Source of the DNA: Leptodontidium sp. MPI-SDFR-AT-0119
Taxonomy: Eukaryota > Ascomycota > Leotiomycetes > Helotiales > Leptodontidiaceae
Direction of reading: 5' to 3'
DNA length: 64,000 nucleotides
Assembly (NCBI GenBank): GCA_020726505.1
Contig: JAHLEZ010000005.1
Span: 2,666,001 to 2,730,000, forward strand
A program made the position numbers and the translations under genes. Below, in pieces: positions 46,932 to 58,841 of the stretch. Below the pieces are notes generated by a model that ran no database searches, was not told where the DNA came from, and worked only from the letters and a program-made list of their open reading frames with translations. Positions within the stretch are counted from its first letter, which is position 1. Every line of letters begins with the position of its first letter.

Positions 46932-48286
46932 TCAGAGAGTTCCGTACCCGCCATTGCTCAACCCCGTGCTCGCCTGGTTGGTATAGATCATCCCAGATTT
47001 GCCCAAGGACTGCACAGTAGATACAGCGAATGCATCAACCTCATCTCTTGGTGAAGCTCCAGCATTGGCGAGTACATACGTATAAGCATCAGCAGCAGAT
47101 CTTGAAGCCATTGCTGCGGAATCGCTTGCCCATGGTGCGGTCAATACAACAGCACTTCCAACTTTATTCTCTAAGGCGCCGTTGAAAACTCCATCTTTGC
47201 TGGTATCCGCATAATTTCCTTTTGCATAGACACTCTGGCCAGCGTTGACTTGGTAGTAGTAATTACTAACAGTTGTTGTGCTCGGGCCGGCGATGAAATA
47301 GTTGTTGATGATGTCGTGGTTGAAGATACCTCCCGTATTCGCGACAGTGTATGCAGCTTGATAGTTGTATACTACGTTGTTGATGTATTGAGAGTTGGCT
47401 TTGGAAAGTGGTTGACGGTTGTGGCCACTGACCCAGAGGTTTCCGTAGTAGGTCGCTTGATTTCCTTCGATGTGTGCTCCGAATTGTTGACCGATGGGGA
47501 AGGCGATGATGGAATTGGAGATTGTGATGTTGGTCACACCGACGCCATCAATTGAATCCCATTGTCCGTAGGCGACTGAGCAATGATCGAGAATAACACT
47601 GATTTTTGTCAGATCAGGTCCTTCAAGTTTGTTGGGTCACTCACTTCTTCGCACCTCCCATATTGAAAGCACTTTTCCCAGTAGCTGGGTCCAAGTTTCC
47701 TTGCCTCATTCGTAGATCTGAAGTTTTTAATCAGCTTTGCTTCGTCTAGCATGAAATATTGAGAATTTTTTTCAGCACATACTTCGGATGATAATATTGC
47801 TTTTGTCACTTGCTGACACTTCCCCCGCCATGATTCCGATTCCGGGGGCAGGAGCCGTCTGTCCGTTGATTGTGATGGACGAAGACAAAGATACTGCTGA
47901 TTTGAGTACAATGTATCCACTAACATCGAAAACAATATTGCGATTAGATCCGCTCACAGCATCTCGCTACATCAGATGTCAGTCATGCAAGAAGCGGATC
48001 CTACGGCAGGTCTACAAATATTCGAACTGGGAAGAGCCGTTTTTCCTCCACACGAGAATGTATCTGCGAAAGGAAGAATAGTAGATGATAATTAAATGAA
48101 GTGTTTCCTTACGAATGAGCCGGCACCGGAATCTGCAAGTGTTGTGACATGGTATGTCGTCCCACCATTTCCACCCGTCGCAATGGCACCGAATCCGACA
48201 GCTCCAGGAAACGCATTCTGTGCTGTCACAATCTGAGAGAATATAGCTGTTCCAACAGCAAGTAATGATTTCGTACTGAACAACAT
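46932..48286 (-). CDS. Secreted pectate lyase-like parallel beta-helix protein
   Basis: Exons 48286-48113, 47966-47783, 47717-47645 and 47598-46932 give 365 residues in exact frame. A signal peptide (MLFSTKSLLAVGTAIFSQIV) precedes NAFPGAVGFGAIATGGNGGT, TYHVTTLADSGAGSFRDAVS, ITINGQTAPAPGIGIMAGEV, NIIIRNLRMRQGNLDPATGK, NVILDHCSVAYGQWDSIDGV and repeated strand-turn units (ITISNSIIAFPIGQQFGAHI, NVVYNYQAAYTVANTGGIFN). This is the right-handed beta-helix of PL1-like pectate lyases, which cut polygalacturonate by beta-elimination. The exact PL family needs a profile search. A second ATG at 48295 would add three residues. Expected role: plant cell-wall breakdown. Confidence 0.85.
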
Positions 48287-48295
48287 AATGGCCAC

Positions 48296-49299
48296 AATAC
48301 AGTGAAAGTAAGACCCGAGAAATCAAATCAAATCAAGCCTCCGAAACTTCGAGGACCGACAAAGAAATCCTCTTTTCTTTATATTAGCAACAAATTTTAC
48401 TTTCTTCCGTGGAGAATAGCCATCCTCAAATCTCGCTGTATATCAGTCCGTAGGTAGTAGGAAGTTAATTAGCAGATGCGAATTTCCCTCCAATAGGCTT
48501 GGCGTTCTTGATCCAAACCCTGCCAACTGCGGGGTCCCCCAAAATGAGGGGTTGCAGATCTCATCGCTTGAATGAAGATTCTCTTCTCTACACGTCTTTT
48601 GACATCGAAATAGATGACAGAGTAAATGTATCTCGCTGATCCATCTGGGTGGTGTACTTGGATGGAAGCTGGACTGCGCAAGGTAGCCGAGATCCAGAGA
48701 AATCTCTTAGCTTTAGATTAGAAACTTTGATATCTCAAACACGTCTAACTATATTTTCTGCGAGAAACTATCAAAATACATCCCTTCGCTTCCATTCAGA
48801 GATGATAAAAGCACCAGAAAGCAATCATCCAACCATTCCTCATCTCAGACACACATCAAACCCCCTCACCATCCTACAACCGTACAAAAAGTTATGATGC
48901 CACATCCCAAACAACGCAAGCACAAGGCAGAACAAAATCATGCGCAAGCACAAGTCATGACCTGACAGATGCTGTAAATTTTACCATCATGCGCAAAAGT
49001 GGTTCGTTCGTCAGGGCAGAGAAGCTTGGCTTCGTAGATCTCGGAAGATAAGCATCGTACGGGAATCTGGCAGGCGAGTTTCAACATTGTGGGGACGAAA
49101 CGGTGACCAGGGGAAGGCATGGTATGGCATACATGGCACTGTTGGCGGGTCGATGACTAGGATAGTGTTCTTGTTTACTTCTAGAGTGACGAACAGAGCT
49201 CGGGATCTTGAATTTCCTTGATGCATTGGCGTTCTGGATGTAGCTTCCTTGCATTACATTTCAAAGTCAACAGTACACTACACCAATCTTCAATTCGCG
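48296..49299. other. Intergenic between divergent genes; no gene seen
   Basis: 1.0 kb containing the pectate lyase promoter and that of the next gene. No supported frame. Confidence 0.45.
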
Positions 49300-50940
49300 A
49301 TGTCAACTCTCAAACTCAATACCGCATCTTCCTCTCCCTCAGATCTAAAATCCTCCTCTCCAACGACATCGGCCCGGAATTCCTATACCTCGATATCAGA
49401 CAGTTCCAATGCAGCAAGTTCAGCCCGAACGTCTTACTCCTCGATTTTCGATGCGCCAGTCAGAGTAGCCAGTTTCTCACGGACGAGCGATGAATTTATT
49501 CCCGATTCAGCATCTGTATCTACAGTTGAGAGTGGCGATGAGGAAGCAGAGAGCGAGAGTGCGATTGTTGAGTACGATTTCGATTTAGAATAGAATGGAG
49601 TATACGGTCCGGCGCTGACGATACGGAGTAGGGAACGAATATTTGAATCCTCTCAATCCAATCCAGAAATAGAAAGAGATTCAGAAGGGCCAACAAAATC
49701 GCACATCAGATTCGGATCTAAAGACGGCCTATCAGCGCTCCGCGAACTCGAGAACGTAAAAGAGATAATTTGCGTCGCTTTCGGAGCTTTCGATCGGTAT
49801 TACATCTCATGGGAGGATCATGGTGGTGATTTCCACCAAGGTGCGTTTCCTCCCTCCTCTCTCTTCTCGCCCCCTAATTTATTCTCTCCGTACTCTATAA
49901 CTTTTCTCAATCCGCGATCCTCCCCAAGACATTTTGAACTGACAAGCTCCACACCAGAAAGTCACAAACTCCCTTCTAAGCTCCAACAATGGCTCTTCCC
50001 ACTCGACGGACGCACGCGAGACATACGTACATTACAAGTCTCATTCGGATCGAACGATGAGTTCTTCGCATCTGATAAGAATAGTAAGATCTCATATCGG
50101 GATTCGATCTCGCCGCCTAGCGAGAAGAGTGGGAGAGTAACACCGAGTTTGGCGAATGTGGCGAGGGGAGTGGCGAGGAGGAAGGCGTTTACGGTGTCGA
50201 TTCCGAGTCCGAATTCGGGTTTGGGTTTGGTGGGGGTGAAGGATGGGCAGTCGGGTGTGAATATGGATGAGATGAAGGCAGGAGATAGACGAGTGGAGAG
50301 GAGGAAAACATATATGGAGGGGCACTCGAGTTTGAGTTCGAGAGGGGATTCTATGAAAGCGATGCGTGAGCCTGGAGATGTGCCGCGAGAAAAGAAGAAC
50401 TGGGAGATGAAGCATGAAAAGAGGAGGAGTATATTTGCAGTCAGTGAGGGACAACTCAAACGACTGAGTAGGAGGAGTACTTTCTTTGAGGAGAGACCTG
50501 AGCCAAAGATCAAGGAGATGCCTATGGTGCATTCAACATATCAATTGCCAATAGAGCGAGGGAGACCAATATCACGAAGTCCAACACGCATGGATACGGG
50601 AGCAGAAACACCTAAACAAGAGCGGCGACGAAGTCTTCTGATCAACAACCTTCCTATCCGTGCTTCATGGCCAGATACGAAGACGATTTTGCAAGCTAAA
50701 GACAGGATTCAAGGTTCGAGGACCAAGATTGAGGATGAATGGAGACCCAGGCCGAAAGTCATGGCCGAGTACGCAAACGCAGAGGTCCAGGATAGTAAGA
50801 GAGTCACTCCTGTCATGCAGCAGGATGGAATGTCGATGGTCCAATACGAATTCTACCCTTCTCAACATGTTGCAATTGGAGCGATGTCCGATTTCTTTCG
50901 TTGTCAATATCGATTAGGCGATGCCCTGGCGTTCGTCTGA
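49300..50940 (+). CDS. Uncharacterised Ser/Arg-rich fungal protein with an in-frame TAG
   Basis: Exons 49300-49840 and 49958-50940 (508 codons). TAG at 49591-49593 falls in the first exon between an acidic Ser-rich N-part (SESAIVEYDFDLE) and a continuing same-frame sequence (NGVYGPALTIRSR). The conserved-looking core follows: LSALRELENVKEIICVAFGA, FDRYYISWEDHGGDFHQESH, SKLQQWLFPLDGRTRDIRTL and VSFGSNDEFF. The C-part is a disordered Arg/Ser/Lys-rich region ending YEFYPSQHVAIGAMSDFFRC. I know no function. The TAG could be a Trp-to-stop change, a miscall, or mark a shorter real product starting downstream. Confidence 0.6.
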
Positions 50941-51044
50941 AGATATATCGACCACATTGGTGGAAGAAGGGAAGGGAATTTGTGTTCTGTACGATAGATA
51001 TACCCCGGTGTGCCAATTCCACAAATTGATCAACGATTCAAAAT

Positions 51045-52650
51045 TTAGATGATGACGATCTCCGAATACTCCACCCCCTGAACAAATGGAGGCGGAATAT
51101 ACGACGCAAGTCTCACCCTCCTAAACCTCCCATCATGCATCTTCCTCAAAGCGAGACCAGTGCCCTTACGCCATCCAGATTCTAGAAACATAAGCACCGC
51201 AACGTAAACATCACTCTCATCCTCAATCTCAGAAACATGATCCCAAACAATCCACAGCTTATCCTGCTCACCCCCTACCCCGTCCTCAGTCGTATCATAT
51301 ATACTCTGCACAGTTTCTCCTGCTGGATCCCCATGGGTGGAGCGGCGGATCTGGCTTGTAGGAGTTTCACTTTCGCCTTGATCTTGATACATCCCGACTC
51401 GAGCTTGCCTTTAGTATTACTTCCAGCAGGAACAACATTCATTTCCAGGATTTCAACGATGCTATTACCAAATGTAAGTTGGAAGGTATCGTACCGGACG
51501 TGAAAATCCACAGAAGCCCATGACCAGGACGGAGCGACATATTCGACTTCCTCGACATCTTTATCCCTATCCCAGTTACCAAATTCCGCCGATTTCCAAG
51601 CTTCGTGCTGCCAGAGGAGTTCCTGCGGCATATTTTCCGCCCACATACCAGCGACGTACGTCCATTTGAGCCTCGTCTTCATACCATCCGCCAATACAGC
51701 AAGGGTGGGGAGTCTATCGGTTTGGTTCGTGAACTTTCGGAGTGAGTATTCCTCAACGAGGCGATGCCAGACTTGCATCCAGTTCATGCCGTTGGGGATA
51801 TCATCCGCTGCTACCAGCCCCGTGCGGTTGTTTTCGTTGTCGAAGGCGCGGTATTGCCAATCATCTCTTCCCAGGTAGTAGTTGTTTGACAGCTGAAGCA
51901 GCATGGTGAAGGAGTAGCGGTGTGCAGTTGCGATTTCGTACCGTTTGATGAGGTAGCGGCATTAGAAGATGACAAATTCAGGTGTGAAGTGTCCATCCGC
52001 GGCTGAAAAGGGGGGTTTTGAAGAACGCCGGGATCCAACGTTCGTCTGTGGAGTTCTTCTCTCGGTTGGGTAGGATGGATCGAGTTCGTAGATGCCCTAA
52101 TAAGGGAGGAGGATGGAGGAATCCGCCTTGACATGTGTCTGTGGATCCTGCTGCGATGGTCACGTAGGCGCAGGAGTAGATCTTCGTCATTGTTTCTAGC
52201 TAGTATTCCCAGTCTGGTGTGCTGTCTTGGATGATGCAAAGAGCGTCGATCCAGATGAATGGGAATGAAAGCGATCTCGTAACTTCTATTGCATCTCTAA
52301 GTGTTTTCGGTAGACTCTTGAGGTCTATTCCTCTTTCGTGAGTGTCGAGCGTTGCCACTAGTGTCTTTCCTTCATCGGGCATCGAAGGCCCCCATCAGTA
52401 GCTCAAGGCGATGTATCTTTGATCTTTGGCTTCTAGACCTTTGGTGTTGATGAGTTTGATTTTGGAAATGATCGTACATCCACAAGTCGAGTTGGTAAGA
52501 ATGACTCAACCCAGGGTTTGATGCATGTTTGATGATTCTCGGCACAGTAGTTGAGCCATGAGAGTTGTCTCCTTGCTTCATGGGGAGGGTTTCTTGAAGG
52601 TGCTGGCCCAGAGGGGAGGCCAGAAAGGGCGTGAAGAATGGATACCATCG
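51045..52650 (-). pseudogene. HET-domain (heterokaryon incompatibility) gene, decayed
   Basis: Recognisable order of a fungal HET protein: RQLSWLNYCAENHQTC and LPTRLVDV (N-terminal lead), RYIALSY then WGPSMPDEGKTLV (the YxxLSYxWG core), LPKTLRDAIEVTRSLSFPFI, WIDALCIIQDS and MTKIYSCAYVTIAAGS (HET motif 2 and 3), RGWTL, and a C-terminal part APSWSWASVDFHVRYD. It is broken by TGA in the SYxWG motif (~52395), TAG after DWEY (52200-52202), TGA after RGWTLHT, and frameshifts near 52445, 51920 and 51300. HET proteins trigger cell death on meeting a different strain; this copy cannot be functional as printed. Confidence 0.8.
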
Positions 52651-53398
52651 TTTCTTAATGTTTGAAGCCTCGTAGAGCGCGCTTCCAGCTTCACTCAAGT
52701 CTAGTCTCTTCGATACTTTTGTGACTGAACACAAGACCCGCAATAGAGTTGTGGATATCAAAGTGAAGAAAATTCCCCGATCACGACTCAAAGCACCGTC
52801 TCATTTGAAGCAGTAATACCTAGTGGAAATGTAGACTTTCCGTGCTGCTCATATCGTGAGAAGGGTTGTGTGACATGAAGGTTAAGCAGCCCAGCCTCAC
52901 TTTGGCGGTGTGAACAGATCTGGCCACTCCATATCATATATTTGAACTGTCAAGTCTCGGGGAGTTGCAGTCTCGTGGTTTTCTCGAGATGAGCTGTGGA
53001 TGCTCTTGAAGAGCGGGACCGAACGTGAGAAAGTCAGAGACTCTTGAGATAGTCATGTGACTCACGAACGAACCTGGAAACCATCCTGTCCCATTTTGGG
53101 TCTCGAGTTAAAGGAATAAGGTGCAGTTAGGAGGAGCCACGTATAAAGAAGATTTTTGATTTGCGGTATACTGATACCCTTCGAGACGTAGCCATATTTC
53201 CTGCTGATCTGTTAATATCACGTGTCAATTTCCAAGTCAATAGCAGCGGTGATTGGAAAGCCCGGAAAGGTTTGAGTATCAATAATCTGCATTCATAATA
53301 TCGCCATCAAAAAATCAAAATGCACCGCTCAAGACGTGATATCGCCGAAACCAACGCTCACACAAAGGCCTAATAGTTCATCTCATCCCACCACCCAA
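52651..53398. other. Intergenic, no gene seen
   Basis: Some sequence up to ~52790 may be a further-decayed N-terminus of the HET gene. The remainder holds nothing recognisable. Confidence 0.4.
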
Positions 53399-54985
53399 TC
53401 AAGCATATCTCGGCGGTCCATCCGGATCCTGCTTCGAATTCGCATCTCTCTTCGGCGATCTAGGTGGCGGTCCAGGGAAACCTGAGTCAGTTCTCTGGAG
53501 AGAATGTCCTGGTGGCGGTCCTGGGGGAGGAGCGAATCCCGAGTCCGTCCTCACGGGATGTTGGCCGAGAGGAAGAGGATGTGGGTTGCTTGTTGCCATT
53601 GGTGTGGGAGGATCATAGAGTGTAGGGTCGTAGGTTGGGAAGCCGTCGCCGTCTACGGCTGGGGTGTGATTGGCTGTTGATTGGTTGTGGGGTACGAACG
53701 TGTTAGTTCCTGATGGGGCGTGTGATGTATCTGTTTGTTGAGGGCTGAAGCCAGGTTGATCGCTGTGGGTTTGGTTTGGGTAGGCTTGTTGTGCGCCATA
53801 GATGGTTGCTTCTCCATAATTTTGTGGTGGATATGCTTGTTGATTCCCAAAACCTGTCTTCTCGTCATTTGTCGACGACGAGGCTGCTCCAAAGTGAGTA
53901 GAGTCGTAATGAGGCGGCGGAGCGAAGTTGTTCTTCTGATCCTGGGTGGGCTCACTCATTTTCTCAACTTCCAAATCAGAAGGAGGAGGGATGTGAGACG
54001 CCTGCTCCAGAACGACAGGATCGACATCCGTTCTCCCCTCGGCTTGCTTAACAACCTCCATCAACATCCTAGTCTGCACCGGAATATTCTTGACCTGTCC
54101 AGCAAGAATGCTTGAAATGGGTAGTCTCTCCCCGTAGAACTTTGCATTCTCATCATTCCTCTCGACAATGATCGTCCCATCGACTTGAAGTCCACCATAG
54201 AGACCACGACTCTTGACGTAGCTAAAGATAGGCTTCTTGCTGTTCTTGATAAGTTCCGCTTCCAGAATTCCACCAGCTCCGAGTGGTCCCGCCACAACGG
54301 AAAGTTCTCCCCCGAGAGAAACTCGCATGGACTTGAAAGCTTCCAACGCCTTGCGGTTGTTGATAACGATAACGCAGTCGTAAATATCGATACCAGCCAT
54401 GAATCCAACACCAAGTGTGTGGATCAGGATTCCGGATGGAGGGCCCCAGTTACCATCTTCCTTGCGGGCTATCAGAACGCCGGATCCTCCGGCACCACTG
54501 ACCCAGAGACCGGTTCGCATGACTGTAAAGACCGCGAGACCGACACAGTTCTGGATAACTTTCTGTGGGATCTTGACGAGAACCTTAGGTTTGTTCTTAG
54601 GTCCTGGAGACGATGGTTTTTTCTCTGAAGCTCTAGTTGGCGTGGTCGGCGTTGGATGACCAGCTGGTGCAGGGCCACTTGGTACAGGGCCAGCGGCAAC
54701 AGGACTCGTCGCCGTCGCCACAGGTTCATCTTTGTAGAAACCATCCTCTGTTCTTGTTAGCGACTCTATGAACTGCGCGACCGGAAGTGGGGCCTGCTCA
54801 CTACAGAATGATTTCAAGATACGGGCAGCTTTGTCGGATTCAGGACCCAGTCCTTGAGGCCAGAATGCTTCAGAGCCGATCTTGTTTGTTAGTTTGTTGA
54901 CTGGAGCTCCCAATTTCTCGAAAGCTGCCCATCCTTTGTCAAAGGCGGCCTTGCTGCCGTGCTTAGTCTTCTCCCAGACTGGCAT
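53399..54985 (-). CDS. SYLF-domain (Ysc84/SH3YL1-like) protein
   Basis: Single exon, 528 residues. The SYLF (DUF500) lipid-binding domain spans ~residues 30-310: KLTNKIGSEAFWPQGLGPES, DKAARILKSF, IPQKVIQNCVGLAVFTVMRT, GLWVSGAGGSGVLIARKEDG, HTLGVGFMAGIDIYDCVIVI and LGGELSVVAGPLGAGG. In yeast Ysc84 and relatives this domain binds phosphoinositides and, with an SH3 domain, actin regulators at endocytic sites. Here no SH3 domain follows; instead the C-terminal ~190 residues are Pro/Gln/Thr-rich and disordered (YPPQNYGEATIYGAQQAYPN). An insert of Pro/Ala/Thr-rich sequence splits the domain at ~residues 90-135. Cytoplasmic or membrane-peripheral. No lesion. Confidence 0.9.
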   Translation of the reverse strand: MPVWEKTKHGSKAAFDKGWAAFEKLGAPVNKLTNKIGSEAFWPQGLGPESDKAARILKSFCSEQAPLPVAQFIESLTRTEDGFYKDEPVATATSPVAAGPVPSGPAPAGHPTPTTPTRASEKKPSSPGPKNKPKVLVKIPQKVIQNCVGLAVFTVMRTGLWVSGAGGSGVLIARKEDGNWGPPSGILIHTLGVGFMAGIDIYDCVIVINNRKALEAFKSMRVSLGGELSVVAGPLGAGGILEAELIKNSKKPIFSYVKSRGLYGGLQVDGTIIVERNDENAKFYGERLPISSILAGQVKNIPVQTRMLMEVVKQAEGRTDVDPVVLEQASHIPPPSDLEVEKMSEPTQDQKNNFAPPPHYDSTHFGAASSSTNDEKTGFGNQQAYPPQNYGEATIYGAQQAYPNQTHSDQPGFSPQQTDTSHAPSGTNTFVPHNQSTANHTPAVDGDGFPTYDPTLYDPPTPMATSNPHPLPLGQHPVRTDSGFAPPPGPPPGHSLQRTDSGFPGPPPRSPKRDANSKQDPDGPPRYA

Positions 54986-56110
54986 GTTGAGGGATTTAAT
55001 GTGGGGGTAATGGCGGAGAGAAAGGTTGAGGTTGATGCTGACGTTGAGGACGAGTATGAGTGATAGAAAACTCTTGTCGAAGGAGACTTGGATATATATT
55101 GAATTGTACAGTTCGGTCGTCGCCTCAAATTCGTTTACATGTGGCTCGGCTGTGGAGATGACGAGGCAAGTCGAGTGTGCCAGGCGAGGGGTCCAATGAT
55201 GTCACTGCTGCTGGCTGACTAACCATAGCAAGCAGAGAAAGCGCGATCCCAGTCCAAACTTTCTTGCTGCGATTAACCCTGCCTCGCCAGCCACAATTGA
55301 ATCCAATTCAACCTTGTTTTGCCGTGCTGGCATTATTCACATGCAGTGGACTTGAACTTTGACGTTGATCGTTTTCATTGGTGGGTTCGTTTACTTCGCC
55401 ACAGATGGCTTGGCAACATCGCTAAGCCTCCCCTTTCTTTAACTGAGGTGTGCCCTCCATGATTTATTCCTGGAGACAGGCGGAACATCCACAGATAGAC
55501 TCATGCAATTGAATAGACTTTGGAACTAACTTCGATTCATAATGGTCTCGAAAAGCAACAATATCCGATTCTCAGCTCAGAAAACCGTAGCGTCTTCATT
55601 TCAGCTTGTCTTTACCATTCCCTGGTACCCCTTCCTGATATCTTCAACCTTTGATTATTTTCTCAGCTGGTGGAATACATTCTAGGGATCAAGGAGCAAT
55701 ATCCAATGGAGATAATTGGGAGTCGAGAGGCACTCAATTGATTTTGGAGTCTGATCAATTCCCTACTGCTCTCGGGATTGAAACCCCACATAGCGAGCAA
55801 GCCAGCATCCCCTCAAATCTCGTTATGCAGCCTTACTGTATCATTCTCGACAAAGAAGAAACAGAAAACATTCTTCTCGCCATTCTCTCGCCTGAACTCA
55901 CACTGCGGGCATTCTCTCGAAATATCAGACCACTCCTTCTTCCACCACTCTCTCTGTGCATCTATCGCAAGCGTGGATCTACCCTTACGAGCCTGGAGGC
56001 ATGGGTCCGTGGTCTACAGGCAGTTTAGCGAGGCCCTTTCAGGCTTAGAAAATCCAAAGTCGGTGATTTTACCGTTCGACAAGTGAACGAATGCTTAACA
56101 TTTTGCTTTA
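54986..56110. other. Intergenic, SYLF gene promoter side; no gene seen
   Basis: Contains the upstream region of the SYLF gene. An open frame at 55651-56028 (+) has no features and is not accepted. Confidence 0.4.
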
Positions 56111-57186
56111 TTATTCAAAATCACGACTAATAGGAAGTATATCTATCATTCTTCTAACTAGATTTTTCAATAGCGCTTTTACGTGAGAAATATCATTATT
56201 CATTTGGCTGTAAAATGCCCTGTAGCGCACAGAGCTGTGCCTCCAACCATCGAACCTAGGCCAGTCAACCCTAGGGTGGAATTGAGACATCCAACATTCG
56301 GTCGGGATTCCCTTCTGGTTCATCTCTTCGCTCGTAACTCGATACCTTGAGAATGACAAGTCTCGCGCAAGAATCAAGGTCTGCAGGTGAGCGGGTAGAG
56401 CAGATACCAGAAGAGCGTGGTTCTTTCTTTTAGTTGTGCCACTTTGCTTTCCGATGTATATATCTGTCCATGATTTCGTCCACTCGGCTTCTTTGATGAC
56501 TCTTGTCCTTGGTTTCTTGCTAGTCTCCAGTCGTGAGTCGCCTTCAAGAGCACGTTTCTTAGATTTTGTTCGGTGCTGGCCATCTGAAGGTTTGGAGGGT
56601 GTGGTGGTGTCCGTCAGCTGGCGTGGTATTAGGGGCCCATCATAATCGCTGTCGAAGAAGAAATCGGGAAAGGTCAAGGAAATCGGAATTTGGTTGACGT
56701 AGAGCAGGGGGTGGTGTTGCTTGTCTTGAACGAAGGATAACTGGTGGAGAACTACTGAGCAGTCGTTCTAACTTCTTTGGAGGCTTTGCATTCGGTGCTG
56801 CCATCAGCTTTTTGGGGAGAGCTTCTAATTGCTGCTTGACGATTGCCACGATCTTCTGCCAAGAGGTTGCGCTAACAACACTATTTTCTCCAGGATAACC
56901 GCAAAACCACGCAATTGAGGGAAGGTGAACTACTCACTCCAAATCTTCCTCCTTGAGACGCACAGATATGCTGCTCTTTGACAACTGAAGCTAGTCTCTG
57001 TTCCACCTCTTTCTTGCCGCTTTCATTGATGAGAATGGAGAATCTATCATCAATGGACAGGATTCCGGCAGATCGGTCGCGTTTTGTGTCTCTTGACGTG
57101 GGATGGTCGCGTGTTTGAGATACATCATTGAGAATTGTTGGATGCTCCGCTTCGTTAATGCCTGGATTATGCTTTGGACGGCCCAT
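56111..57186 (-). CDS. Uncharacterised basic protein, middle frame uncertain
   Basis: Start 57186 (MGRPKHNPGINEAEHPTILN) with IDDRFSILINESGKKEVEQR in the first exon. An intron with a GTGAGT donor near 56936 and an acceptor near 56862 joins phase 0 to KIVAIVKQQLEALPKKL and PPKKLERLLSSSPPVILRSR. This frame stops at 56640. The C-terminal part lies in another frame: FPDFFFDSDYDGPLIPRQ, a Lys/Arg-rich segment (KSKKRALEGDSRLETSKKPR), then AEWTKSWTDIYIGKQSGTTK and RYRVTSEEMNQKGIPTECWM ending at 56111. One length change between ~56650 and 56740, where there is a C5 run, would unite them. I do not recognise the family. The basic clusters suggest a nuclear location. Confidence 0.5.
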
Positions 57187-58030
57187 GTTGTCTGTGGTGT
57201 TGTTGTTTTTTGACTATGCTTCGGTGTTGATGATGTTGAATGATATACGTAGCTGGCTCGCAGCGGGAGCGACATCGGCAGCTGAGGAAGCGATGGGAGT
57301 AAACACCACGTGACTGCACGTTAAAAGGGTGCAGGCGGGTTTTGCTTTCGGCAGGCACAGTGGCCAAATTCAATTTCTTCGAAGCTTGTAATAGAGGCTT
57401 CTCAGATAGCTTGCGTCAAATTACGGAGAACATATTTCTTTTGGGGCCTCATCTTGTTAATTAGGCAAACCACTTTCTCAAAATCAATCTCAAAAGGCTT
57501 TCCCTAAGCTACAGAAAAGTCATGGCCCACCTTCAGCTGGTATCTAAAACTTCACAACGTCATATCGAATTATTTTAGAGAAATTCTTCAGAACCTTTAT
57601 ATACATTTCCAAGATCCTCCGAGCCAAACAGGCTCTATGCACCCATCCCGATGCTTCCAGCTGAAGTTTAAACTTTCGCTCCCTCACATTTCTCAAAGCC
57701 AACATCATTCCTAACCACGCGGCACTGTATTCAGGCAAAACACACAACCCGGTCCCTATCCCGCCTCCACAAAACGCGGGGTACATAACCGAACGACGCA
57801 GGGGGTTCACGGCTCTAAACGAGCCTTAAACCTCATCTCGATCTGGCTAAAAGAAAATATTCACGCCATGCAGATTCTCAGACTCGTTCTTGCCTCACGT
57901 TCAGGCGACATATCAGAACATGGCTTTAGTAGTAGCTGTGTAGTTTTTGATTTTGATTTTGGGGCATTAGACATGATGAGCTGGAAGATACGGTATGTAC
58001 AAACGCTTCTTGGGCAATCGTATCAGAATC
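57187..58030. other. Intergenic, no gene seen
   Basis: A leftward frame at 57810-57544 (MNPLRRSVMYPAFCGGGIGT) contains AFCGGG, as does the esterase next to it, but has no other similarity and is not called. Confidence 0.4.
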
Positions 58031-58841
58031 TCATGCAGTCAACTTGCTCTTGATAAACGTGAGTGCAGCTTGCCCGTACTTGTTCCCATACTGTTGATGA
58101 GCGTTCGCGTCATTTCCGTTGCAGCAATATGGATCTGGAGAGTCGCAGTATGACTGGACTGCAGATGCGACTGGGCAGACGAAGCCAGATGGGCGAGGAG
58201 CAAACTATACTTGATTAGCAATTTGAAAATACCCCGAAAAATAGGTATTATTACCCCATTTGCTTTGCATGTCCCAACATTATAAGGAAGTCCAGGGATA
58301 TGTCGTGGATCTCCCATGAAGATCGCAGCTTTGATCATCTTAATGGCTGAATCTTGGATGGGCGTCTTGATGTCTGAAAGACCGATATTACTATCCCCAC
58401 CACCGCAGAAAGCATTGTCCATGATTTGACCACCCTTGAGAATTTCAGTCTCCGTATACATGGCCATATCTCCTCAATATGGAAAGTACTTACCTGAGAA
58501 TATCCAACTAATACGAGCTGAGTTGTAGGACATTTGGTATTATACGCATTTACCGTCTTCGCAACATTGGCCGTTCCTTCCAGAGCTGAGGCACCATAGT
58601 TCTTCCCACCGCAATTTGACTGTCCACCACACGCAGGGTAGACGATAGCTTCAGCGGTTGATCCAGGGAAGGCACCAAGGACCAAATTGACGACTGTGCC
58701 AGCAGTGCCAAAGCCAGCTGGAGCGGTCGTCTCTCTCGCACCAAAGATGTGGATCTTAGGACAACTCTGCCTCTCCTCTATCTGAGCTGGAGATGCGATA
58801 ACGTGTGCGACAAGGAGGAGTATACCGGCCGTGAGCAACAT
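58031..58841 (-). CDS. CE5 family esterase (cutinase/acetylxylan esterase type)
   Basis: Exons 58841-58494, 58434-58255 and 58204-58031 give 233 residues in exact frame. A signal peptide (MLLTAGILLLVAHVIA) precedes SPAQIEERQSCPKIHIFGAR and ETTAPAGFGTAGTVVNLVLG. The serine nucleophile is in LVLVGYSQGGQIMDNAFCGG (GYSQG), the Asp in YCDSPDPYCCNG, and the His in NDANAHQQYG, with the disulfide cysteines of the family. It resembles acetylxylan esterase AXE2-like enzymes more than true cutinases (the AFCGGGD segment). Likely secreted, removing acetyl groups from plant xylan. The frame is open upstream to ATG 58943, which would add 34 residues and turn the leader into a membrane anchor; I prefer the shorter start. 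Confidence 0.88.

Noticed and set aside
55651..56028. 126-codon frame between SYLF and the next gene
   Set aside because: No features, no start context, no splice partners.
57544..57810. Leftward frame with AFCGGG shared with the CE5 esterase
   Set aside because: Only six residues match; no catalytic residues, no duplication visible at DNA level.
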